From assembly GCA_036940085.1 (NCBI GenBank), contig JALLBK010000620.1, positions 1 through 29,442 of the forward strand: 29,442 nt of DNA. Direction: 5' to 3'. Below, one piece after another: positions 19,172 to 28,050 of the stretch. A program made the translations under genes and the position numbers. Source of the stretch: Discostella pseudostelligera. Lineage: Eukaryota; Bacillariophyta; Thalassiosirophyceae; Thalassiosirales; Thalassiosiraceae. Each line of letters opens with the position of its first letter. Position 1 is the stretch's first letter. Under the pieces are notes generated by a model. The model did not search any database. It was not told where the DNA came from and saw only the letters and a list, made by a program, of their open reading frames with translations.

Positions 19172-20175
19172 TCACACATTGTCATCCCCCACACGACGAC
19201 GACCACGTTCTCTTTCATTCGAAACAATAAACTCCTGTCGACAACACGGGCATTCCAAATCATAATTCAACAACTGCGCCTCGGTCGGATCCTCAGAAAA
19301 TCGCAACATCTTCGACTTGGTCCTACCCAATGAGACTAGCCATTGTATGACACAATCCTCATGAAAGACATGGGTGCAATCTTTATTCGATGACCAGGAT
19401 ACTCGTTCGGATATTTCGTACTCCATGAGACATATGGTGCAAACGTTGGGACAAATTTTACTCTTTCCCTTCTCCTTTGGGAGGATGGTCTTGGATGGGT
19501 TGTTCGTCATGCTATCTCCTCCTCCGTCAACCACATCGACACCTTTGGAAGCAGCCGCAGCATCATTCACCACAACCCTAGTCTTCCCTCCAAACAATCT
19601 CATTCGGAAATAATTTCCCCCCTTTGCATTCGTTGCGGCATTTATTTCATTCTCATCCTTGTCGGTGTTTGGCGATATCGTCATAATGTCAATACTATCA
19701 TAATTGTGTCCCGGGGGTGGTATCAATATATGTGTATAGGGAACCTTTTCTTCCTCTACCTCTAGTTTGAATTCTTCCATGCTCCCATTGTTGTTGGACG
19801 AGGACGACCCAGTGGTGCCAAATCCCGAAGTACTAGATCCATTTTCACTGTCCTGCTCGTGAATTCTGATACTATTCCGTTTGGCATTGAACATTCGTCT
19901 TACGTGTGAGAGGAGATCTCCATCATTGTCCGAATTGTCTGATACTCCGTCTCCTAGTGGCAATCCGACATTATCATCACACTTGGTTAGTGTAGANACC
20001 ATGGATAATTGAAGTTGCCTCGAAGACAAAGTCGAAGATGAAGAAGAAATTGATGCAGATTGCTCATTGTCAGTATTTTGATAATGCCGACGATGGTATG
20101 CTTTGAATGGACATCCCCCCTGAATAATGAAATTTGAGTAATCTTCAATGTTGTCGACGCTGTTGTTGCTGCTGA

Positions 20176-20221
<46 letters not shown>

Positions 20222-20683
20222 GGTGGTGGTGGTGGTGGTGGTGCTGCTGCTGCTGCTGCTGGGACTAGTTTTGTCATTTAGTTGTAATAATTTGGAAGAG
20301 ACATGATGGACATGCTCCATGGCCAGTTGAAAATAGGTCGCTGCCACCGATGATGATGCTGTAGATGTAATGCCAGCCGCCGACGGCGACGATGCAGCAT
20401 TATTTGTAGAAGTAGGTTCACCACGTAAATAATGACTAGGCGGCACCTTCTTCATAACCTCCAATAACATTTCCGGATTGGAAGATTGGACATTTCGAAA
20501 AGGGCAGAGGGCATTGTTGTTGGCAAATGCTGGACATTTTTTGCGTGCTTCGGAGAAGAGCGAGTGACCGTAGGCAGTGGCAGTGGTAGATGATGCGTCG
20601 CCGTCTTCATCGTCGGAGAGTGCTGCGGCGTAGGGGCAGACGTGATGAGGGGATGACGACGATGATGATGACGCTGGCGGCAT
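19172..20683 (-). CDS. RING-H2 finger protein with CP-dipeptide N-terminus
   Basis: A 503-aa intronless protein, probably an E3 ubiquitin ligase. The C-terminal RING-H2 (about 415-481) has all eight metal ligands: CTIC, then DCTHVFHEDC (Cys, His, His, Cys), then ECPCC. The second and third ligands are close to the usual spacing, and a long insert precedes the last pair. The rest is low-complexity Ser/Thr/Asn, including runs from a trinucleotide tract. Four Cys-Pro dipeptides stand out: VCPYAAAL, KCPAFANNN, LCPFRNV and GCPFKAY. Cys-Pro is the core of heme-regulatory motifs, but metal or redox roles are equally open. One base is ambiguous (N at 19997); it is the third base of a GTN codon, so the residue is Val whatever the base. 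The basic tail reads ERERGRRRV. Confidence 0.85.
20176..20260. repeat. Compound microsatellite (GTT)n(GGT)n(GCT)n
   Basis: Three adjoining pure trinucleotide runs lie in the coding part of the RING gene: GTT at about 20176-20215, GGT at about 20216-20242 and GCT at about 20243-20260. On the minus strand they encode Ser, Thr and Asn homopolymers. The stepped change of unit suggests successive point-mutation and slippage events. Confidence 0.95.
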
Positions 20684-21193
20684 GATTGTTATTGTTCACT
20701 GTGGGCTGGTTTTATGAGTGTAGATGATAGGGGTGCCTTTGAAGAATGAAGTTAGGCGGATCCAGAGCAGAGAGGAGGCTCGAGGCGTAGTGCGTATGGT
20801 AGGGTGGGGGAAATAAATGGCCTTGGTCATGGTCCATGTCCAGCACGTGCCCGCCACGCACCCGCCACACCCATAGAACGGGGCTCTTCCGACGGACAGG
20901 CGACCGCCACATTCGCCCCCACCATCTCCACTGTCCGTCCGTCGTCGACTTTTCCCTGTGGCAGGGCGGTGGGCCAAAAGCGCGGCAACAGTATCTACTC
21001 CACGTGGAAGAATGGGTCAAATTGTCGCCGAACCTGATATTCCACGTGGCGTAAGTACGAAGTGCCTCAGCAGCAGTACCTAGGCCACGTGGTTAAGTGA
21101 GTCTATTGTCGCCGAACCTGATCTTCCACGTGGCTCGTCTGCTCTTCGACTTCGACACCATCGCGATCTCCGATCAAAGCATGACCATGAACC
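20684..21193. promoter_or_regulatory. Divergent promoter interval with four phased G-boxes
   Basis: This interval lies between the RING and DUF819 genes. CCACGTGG occurs four times, at 21000-21007, 21042-21049, 21085-21092 and 21126-21133, start-to-start 42, 43 and 41 bp. Between boxes 1-2 and 3-4 the sequence ATTGTCGCCGAACCTGAT is repeated exactly (21021-21038 and 21105-21122), so the array arose by tandem duplication of about 84 bp. A further isolated CACGTG lies near 20843. CCACGTGG is a classical bHLH/bZIP core. Confidence 0.65.
21000..21133. repeat. Tandem duplication carrying CCACGTGG boxes
   Basis: Two units of about 84 bp each have the layout CCACGTGG, then 12-13 variable bases, then ATTGTCGCCGAACCTGAT, then ATTCCACGTGGC or CTTCCACGTGGC-like end. 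Boxes and the 18-base core are conserved between the units while the spacer bases differ, as expected if the boxes and core are under selection. Confidence 0.8.
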
Positions 21194-23639
21194 ATGATGT
21201 GGATCAGTACTACTTCTAATACTTCCCGTCCACCCACTGTCGCCATCATCGCCACATCTTTTCTTCTCGTGCATCCATTGGCTACTACTGTTGGCGCTCA
21301 CCCATCTTCTGGATTCATCACTGGTGCTCCCGACCATAACATCGATGTACTACGTGGCATCGGCAACGGCACCACCAAAGCCAAAGTAGGTGTTGCACCA
21401 TCATCATCATGGTCGTCATCGAGAAGGCGCCACCGCCGCCATCAGCATCCTTACCATCACAACTACGAGACGGCCACATCATTGTCATGGCGACATCAAG
21501 AGGAGAATTCTTTTCGGTCTCACTTTTCACTTCTTCGATACAAGAGGAATAAAAGCGCACTCTTCATGCTGAGCTCTCCCAGCACCATCAACAACATGAT
21601 ATCTTCGTTTCCATTCTCTTCAACAACCACTACTACTGCGGACGCTGCTGCTGGCATAACGCTCCTTCTATCATCAGTCAATGGAATCCTATTTGAGAAA
21701 AAGAATGGTAGTGGTGGTGGCGGACATGTCATCACATTGCTCACGGCGGCATTTCTATCGAATGTTTCTCAATATATCGCTCGGCGAAGTAGTAGGAGTA
21801 GTATCATCCCAGTGAATCATTTTCTATATGATTGGTGTTGGAGTGTGGTATTACCAGCATCGTTGGTGTTTGCTCTTTTAGCATCTTCTTCTACTACTTC
21901 ATCATCGGAATTATCTGTAAACAATGAAGACATGGTCAAAACTGAATCGTTAACAGCGACAGCATCATCCTCCTCATCCAAGAGCAAAACAAACAATGAA
22001 ATCATTCAAAATACCATCCTTGGGATGATGCTCCCCTTCATAGCTGGAAGTATAGGCTCTATACTTGGATGTATCGCATCCTTCCATTTCATTAAAATGC
22101 CATATCCACGGGAGGTGTCGGCCGTGCTTGCCGGATGTTTGACCGCGTCGTATATTGGTGGCACGGTGAATTTCTTTGCAACGGCTCAGGTTGTGTTAAA
22201 CAACAAGAAGGATGTTGTTGCTACAATAACAGGTGTCGGCGGTGGCGGTGGCGGTGGTGGTGGAAGAAATACCAACAATTACAATACTATTGGGAGTGCC
22301 TTTGGGAGTATGGCCGCGGCAGACTTGGTGGTCATGGCATTGTATTTTGCCATGCTACAGACTGCGACACGATCCAAGTGGCTACATCAATTATTTCCGA
22401 ACAAACGACAACAACGGCGTGACAATGATCGTGCTGGTGATGACGATGGTGGCAGCGACGACGACGAAATGAAACTAGAATCGAGTACCACAACAATGAT
22501 TTCCGGCTCCATGATCTCCATCGACCCGACAGGTACGACCACCGCACCATCATCTCTGCGAAAGGAGCTAATAACTACACCAATGATTACCTCAATTACT
22601 GCCGCAATTCTGGCATCGTCCATGGCACTGCTCTCCGTCAAAATTGCCACCCATTTGGAACAATGGGTGAGATCGTCGTTTTTACCTCCACCCTTCAACC
22701 CTCCCGGTACGATGTGTGCATTCCTAGCGTTGCTTGGATTAATTTTGGCGCGTATAATTGAGTTTATGATACATCAATTGCAATATCGACTACCATCGCC
22801 GCCGTTGGAGGAAGTTGATGAACAGACAAAACTATTAGCATTCCAAGCACCGACGAAGTTGGATGGCGAGGATTCACCGTCGTCGATACTCAAATCAACC
22901 TCGACCAAATTGTCAACCCATATCCTTCATTCGTTGCAACATATCCCACGTATTGCTCCCATGTTATCCGACACTTGCTTCCACCTACTCTTCGCCTCTG
23001 TGGGTACTACTGCCAATTTGTCATCAGCCATTATTGGAGGTCCATCGGCATTGCTGTTTGCGTTGCTGGCATTGGGTTTGCATTCGGTGGTGACGTTATT
23101 GGTTACGTATGGCGGTATGAGCTTGGGTAGACGAGGCAAAGAGTTTGCGAGAAGTAATGAGGGTGGAGGCACTGCAGCATCTTCATCATCAACATATCTT
23201 GGAATGATACTACCACGACAACTGCGACACGCACTGCAAGCTCTGACACCGAATTTTCCATCATCAAGTTGGGAGGAGGTACTTACAGCCTCTAATGCTG
23301 CCATTGGTGGTCCATCCACAGCAGCAGCATTTGCCATGGGAATATCATCATCGTCTGGCAGAATCAATAATGACGACGACAAGAACAATGACATTGTCGG
23401 AAATTGCAGTAGAAGACAAGAGGAACAACATCGATCAGCATTAGTAATAGGTGCAACAGTTTGGGGTGTATTTGGTTATGCCATCGCCACTGGTGCGTAT
23501 GAGTGTCAATTATTGATCCTCCAATTTAATCTCGATTGCTCATACTTACCTCGTTTATTTTCATTCATCTTTCCCTCTCACTTGGTAAAATTAAGGTATC
23601 GGAGTGACGGTTTCACAGTTATTGATGCGATTGCGGTAG
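21194..23639 (+). CDS. DUF819 family membrane protein (two exons)
   Basis: Exon 1 (21194-23492) and exon 2 (23596-23639) join in phase 1 across a 103-nt intron (GTGCGT...TTAAG), giving 780 residues. Reading through the donor would give a longer, unrelated tail; splicing instead restores the family ending GYAIATGIGVTVSQLL. About ten membrane segments are split into two halves. Half one includes LGMMLPFIAGSIGSILGCIA, LAGCLTASYIGGTVNFFATA and ADLVVMALYFAMLQTA. Half two includes FASVGTTANLSSAIIGGPSA and ASNAAIGGPSTAAAFAMG. The repeated SYIGG and IGGPS motifs are hallmarks of DUF819, a transporter-like family of unknown substrate. The first 30 residues look like a signal peptide, followed by a long Ser/His-rich linker. 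Ser, Asp and Gly-rich loops enlarge it beyond the roughly 380-400 aa of bacterial members. Plastid location is possible but not shown. Confidence 0.87.
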
Positions 23640-23697
23640 CGTAATAAAAACTTTACAATTAGAATATATATTGATAATCAGCGTTCAATCCACGTAT

Positions 23698-25209
23698 TTA
23701 TCCATCCACAAGAAAGGACAGAACATTCGGAATGATAAAGTTAACCAGCGCGAGAGAATCAATACGACACGTCAACTTCACATTGCAATTGATGGGGTTG
23801 CCATCACATCGCTCCATGATTTTTGTTTTCCAGAGGGCAAGTTCCAATAAAGGGGCAACATCTTGGAATTGTTCGTGGTTGGCAAGCCGGGAGTTGATGG
23901 AAAGAGAATAGTCATTCTCTGGCTCCCTGTTGTTTTCATCATCATTATCCTCATCCTCATCCTCGTCATCGTTTGTGAAAGTAATCACGGTAGGAATTCT
24001 CTGCAACATGGCATGAATTTGGGCCTTCCACACCCAAAATTTTATCATACCCACCCGCTCTGGAATGTTGCATCGAACCAAAAAAGAACCCGTCCACAAA
24101 GCCAGCTTTGACGTTCCATTATTCCACCAAGGCCGCAGTGTCAATGCGGACACAAACTCTTCAATTTCCTCACTGAATTCAACTGCAACCAAAGATGAGC
24201 AGTTCCTGAACACATCCATATGAATGCAGTGGACAGTGGATGGTATGGTGATGATCTCAAGCGATGTGCATCCGATGAATGCCGATGGGTCAATTCTCTC
24301 CAAACCATCCCTCAGCTCAACATGCATCAACTGTGAGCAACCATAAAATGCCGCTTTACTAATAACTTTGACGGTGGTTGGGATGCTGATGCGCTCAAGC
24401 AATGTGCATCCGATAAATGCCAATGGGTCAATTCTCTCCAACCCCTCCGTCAGCTCGACATTCATCAAACGCGTGCAATCAGAGAATGCCTCTATACCAA
24501 TACCTTTGACTGTGGATGGTATGCTGATGCGCTCAAGTGATGTGCATACACAAAATGCCCCTTCATCAATACTCTCCAACCCCTCCCTCAGCTCGACATG
24601 CATCAGACGAGTGCAACTAATGAATGAAAGTTCACCAATAACTTTGACGGTGGACGGGATGCTGATTTGCTCAAGTGATGTGCATTCTCTGAATGCAAAT
24701 TGGTCGATTCTCTCCAACCCCTCCGTCAGCTCGACATCAATCAAGCGTGTGCAATGATAGAATGAATGTTCACCAATAATTTTGACGGTGGATGGTATCC
24801 TGATGAGCTCAAGTGATGAGCATTCACAAAATGCCCCTTCATCAATACTCTCCAACCCCTCCCTCAGCTCAACATTCATCAAACGAGTGCAACTAAGGAA
24901 TGCATGTTCACCGATCACTTTGACGGTGGATGGTATGCTGACTTGTTCAAGCAAAGTGCATCCCATAAACGCCGATTGGTCAATACTCGCAAACCCCTTT
25001 TTCGGCTTGATATTCATCAACTTTGCACAGTTGTGGAATAAAAGTGAGAGGCCAACCCATTTGAAGGATGGATCAACTATTACATGAGTAACATCCCGAG
25101 GAATATTCGACTGCCCGGTGTAGATGAAGGGTTTGCTTGCCATGATGTTGACGTTGTCTACAGCTACAGCTACAGCTACAGCTTTAGCTACAGCTACAGG
25201 AGATGTCAA
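23698..25209 (-). CDS. BspA-type leucine-rich-repeat protein
   Basis: An intronless protein of up to 503 aa. Residues about 60-360 are thirteen 23-residue LRR_5/BspA repeats. They alternate strictly between type A (CTSLEQISIPSTVKVIGELSF) and type B (CTRLMHVELREGLESIDEGAF), so the real unit is 46 aa, or 138 bp. BspA-type repeats are known from bacterial surface proteins and from Trichomonas and have expanded in some diatoms; they are usually taken as binding scaffolds. The C-terminus has an acidic Asp/Glu/Asn stretch (about 420-435) and ends SLALVNFIIPNVLSFLVDG. The first 22 residues come largely from an AGCTAC hexanucleotide tract, so Met23 (25143, MASKPFIYTGQ) may be the real start. No signal peptide is obvious. 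Only 58 bp separate its 3' end from the DUF819 gene. Confidence 0.85.
   Translation of the reverse strand: MTSPVAVAKAVAVAVAVDNVNIMASKPFIYTGQSNIPRDVTHVIVDPSFKWVGLSLLFHNCAKLMNIKPKKGFASIDQSAFMGCTLLEQVSIPSTVKVIGEHAFLSCTRLMNVELREGLESIDEGAFCECSSLELIRIPSTVKIIGEHSFYHCTRLIDVELTEGLERIDQFAFRECTSLEQISIPSTVKVIGELSFISCTRLMHVELREGLESIDEGAFCVCTSLERISIPSTVKGIGIEAFSDCTRLMNVELTEGLERIDPLAFIGCTLLERISIPTTVKVISKAAFYGCSQLMHVELRDGLERIDPSAFIGCTSLEIITIPSTVHCIHMDVFRNCSSLVAVEFSEEIEEFVSALTLRPWWNNGTSKLALWTGSFLVRCNIPERVGMIKFWVWKAQIHAMLQRIPTVITFTNDDEDEDEDNDDENNREPENDYSLSINSRLANHEQFQDVAPLLELALWKTKIMERCDGNPINCNVKLTCRIDSLALVNFIIPNVLSFLVDG
25158..25199. repeat. (CTACAG)n hexanucleotide tract at gene start
   Basis: Seven near-perfect copies of CTACAG, with one variant unit (CTTTAG), lie at the beginning of the BspA-type gene. 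On the minus strand they encode an Ala-Val alternation. The tract lies between two candidate start codons (25209 and 25143). Confidence 0.9.
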
Positions 25210-26108
25210 GATGTCGGCTCGGCAGAAAAATAATGGAAGGGTGATTAGGAAGAAGTGGAAGACCTCTCAAGAATCTCTATGATGCATCGATAAATAAGAT
25301 TGCGTGAGGAGCCTCTAGCACCAGAGAGACAAGAAGTGGGGAGAGCGGATAACGGATCTCATGGTTATGGTCATTGCCATGTTATCTAGAACGTTGCGGT
25401 GGCGGTCGGTGGTGGCTCGCGCACTGGCTGGGAGTGGCAGCAGCGGCGGCAGCGGGTACAAGACACGAAAGTTGAGGTTGTTTGGCGAGTTTTGCTACAA
25501 TATTACTGTCACTATCATCGCTAATTCTAATTTTACTCGACTTTCAAGTCCTGCGGCAGAGCATTGACAGAAGGAAATTTCCCGCCAAATCTTTCGCGTT
25601 TTTTGGCGGGAAAGCTCGCGCGCCCTCACGATTCCCGCCATATCTTTTCATTTCCCGCCATATCTTTCTCTTTTGGCGGGGAGGACGCCCCCCAACCGCT
25701 AGCTCACCCGCCGCCGCCCGCTTTTGATCATGTTTGTGGCGGATGGCGGTCTACTATCTAGATACATAGTACTACCAATCCATGATGGGGGTTCGGATAA
25801 TCGATAGATCCATTAACGTGGACATGGAGATCGCAGACCATAAGTACGACGACGGAGTCATCACAATGAAAATGAAAATGTTGATACCCGAAGAGGGTGG
25901 CTGGAGTGGAGCGCAGGCGCAGCAACAGTACCAACAACAAATAATGCTTTCCGCCGCTTCGAAAGCATATTGGCAGCGCATAATAATTTATTAAACGAAG
26001 AAGCCGACGTCGACTCGTTCCGAAAGGAAGGCATCATCTTCACATATCCAAAGCAACTCAGTTTTAGTTGTATGTGAAAGCAATGAACGTCGAAGACCCC
26101 TCTGATGA
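25210..26108. promoter_or_regulatory. Long interval with five E2F-like sites
   Basis: This region lies between the BspA-type gene and the recognisable chitin synthase remnant. Five E2F-like sites fall in about 105 bp: TTTCCCGCCAAA (25578-25589), TTTTGGCGGGAAA (25601-25613), TTCCCGCCA (25632-25640), TTTCCCGCCA (25651-25660) and TTTTGGCGGGGA (25671-25682). The third and fourth sit in a short direct repeat, CCCGCCATATCTTT. Further right, 25782-25994 is an open frame (MMGVRIIDRS...), and the frame 25844-26069 is also open without ATG (…RRFESILAAHNN…). These could be 5' exons of the chitin synthase gene, but no splice set joins them convincingly. Confidence 0.5.
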
Positions 26109-26535
26109 GGAATTGCAGGCCGCGGCGAAACCAACAATACTATCGACGTCACTAGCAGCAGCACTGGGACAGGCGAGATCCAGCAGCACAAAAGTACCTC
26201 CATAGATGATACTACAGAATCGAGTGGATCAGTTGAGAAGCTGATGCGGGAGCAATTAGAATTGGTACGCCGCTTGACCAATGCACAGATTGAACAAAGG
26301 AAGGAGCTGGATCGAGTGAAGCAAGAGAAGAGGCAGCTCGAAGAGAAACAGAGAAAACAAGCAGAAGCAGCAGCAGCAGCACCTCAGCGTTCTCAAGCTT
26401 CTATTCCTCCTAATCTCCCAAATAATAGTTCCCAGGGTCTTGTGAGTGATAACCAACAAAGCATGAGCTCTCGATTTTTCTACCGCGCTCCCTCTGTAAA
26501 GCAGTATCCCCAACACCATCCCGACAGTCAATACT

Positions 26536-26576
<41 letters not shown>

Positions 26577-27758
26577 CGCTCTTCAGATGCAGGCAATCGA
26601 GGAAAGCGTGACTCTCAGCTATTGTTCTTTGGTCTACTAAAGAGGTTCCACCATGGTAGGAACTTAAATGAGCTTGACAAGGCCATCAAAAATGCACTTT
26701 CTCATTTGCAACTGCCCCTGGACCAAGTAAGGTATCTCATGGCAATTGATGCCGACACACGAGTTGAATGTGAATCCATCTCCCAAATGACCTTCAGCAT
26801 GAACAAGAATGATCAAATTCTTGCCCTGTGCGGTGAAACGAAGGTGGACAACAAATCGCAGAGCTGGGTGACGATGATTCAAGTGTTTGAGTACTACATT
26901 AACCATCACATGAAAAAGGCGTTTGAATCTGTATTCAGATGTGTGACATGTTTGCCCGGTTGCTTTACTAGTAAGTCGTTTGATCCGTTGTCAGGAATGT
27001 TCAATTATTTGCTTGACCGGCACATTCACTTTCCTTGGGCATATCAAAACAAACAGTGTACCGACTCTTCAGCGATGACGGCCGTCCTCTTTTATCATGT
27101 GACCATGTCTATCAACGTTACGTAACCAACAATGTCAGGTCACTACATGAGAAGAACCTCTATTGCCTTGGAGAAGATAGGATGCTTACAACATTGCTTC
27201 TGCAGTATTTTCCGGCATGAAGCTCAGCTTTGTCCCGAGGCAGGATGCTACACTATCGTACCACACACGTTTTCAATACTCCTGAGCCAACGCCGACGAT
27301 GGATTAACTCCACATTCCATAATATGTTGGAGCTCCTTCGAGTGAATACCATGTGCGGTGTATGCTGCTTCTCGATGAAGAGCATTGTTTTGTTGGATTT
27401 AGTAGGTACTCTGATTCTCCCCGCAAGTCTCATTTATGTCGGCTACATTGTCTACATGCCCGTTTGGATGGATGAACCAATATCACTGATATTAATGATT
27501 GTGTGGGGCATCGTGATTGGTGTACAGGTAGTCGTATTCTTATTGCGATCGCGCTGGGATTACTGGTGGTGTTTTATCGCCTTCTTATTGGCGGGGGTGC
27601 CTGTGTTTTACTTGGTTTTGCCTCTGTATTCCTTCTGGCACACGAATGACTTCTCCTGGGGAACGACTCGGCAAGTAAGTGCTCGGCAAGTATTTTTTGG
27701 GGTGGCTCCTATGAAACCGATCATAATCGTCCAGAGTGGGGATGTGCCAACGTCTTAG
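26109..27758 (+). pseudogene. Chitin synthase, truncated and frameshifted
   Basis: Coding sequence starts in a Ser/Thr-rich stretch, has a coiled coil (from ATG 26244, MREQLELVRRLTN) and a poly-Asn run, then enters the chitin synthase domain abruptly at GNRGKRDSQ. It has YLMAIDADTRVE (DXD-like), LCGETKV, SWVTMIQVFEYYINHH and FRCVTCLPGCFT. An intron 26971-27056 (GTAAGT...ACAG) leads to MYRLFSDDGRPLL and YCLGEDRMLTTLLL with the catalytic Glu-Asp. The conserved frame then breaks twice: near 27214 and near 27237, each consistent with one missing G. After that it continues with PEAGCYTIV, LLSQRRRWINST (the QRRRW motif) and three membrane spans. The N-terminal part of the glycosyltransferase domain with the first UDP-GlcNAc-binding Asp is not seen. 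It is most simply a decaying copy; consensus errors could explain the two indels but not the missing part. Confidence 0.75.
26536..26575. repeat. (AAC)n tract encoding poly-Asn
   Basis: About thirteen uninterrupted AAC triplets lie directly before the point where the chitin synthase domain begins. They encode an Asn homopolymer. Its position at the edge of the missing domain part makes it a possible deletion or fusion junction. Confidence 0.95.
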
Positions 27759-28050
27759 ACCATGCCTTGGTGTGAACGATACTTAAAGTTTGTACTAATG
27801 TCTTGACTACGCTCCGCATTTATCATTGGAGGGTCTCTTAGAGTCTCTCTGGCCTCGTTTAGATTATTAACATCATATCATAGCATGAACCTCTAAAATA
27901 CAGCCTTTAAACAATGTCTTCATCAATCACTAAACAAAGCCATGCAGCGCCACGTGCTTCCCTGACGAGATGAAGCTATCAGCTAAGTCCACAGCCGTCA
28001 CTTCACCATCCTACTTCTCAACTGCCGCCGCCACAACAGCCTTCCTCTCC

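Noticed and set aside
19997..19997. Ambiguous base N as a possible gene break
   Set aside because: It is the third base of GTN on the minus strand, which is Val for any base, and the frame continues on both sides.
23493..23644. Unspliced C-terminus of the DUF819 protein
   Set aside because: Splicing 23493-23595 restores the family ending GYAIATGIGV in phase; the read-through tail matches nothing in the family.
24000..25050. 138-bp periodicity suggesting satellite DNA
   Set aside because: The period equals 46 codons and encodes paired BspA-type leucine-rich repeats with conserved structure positions.
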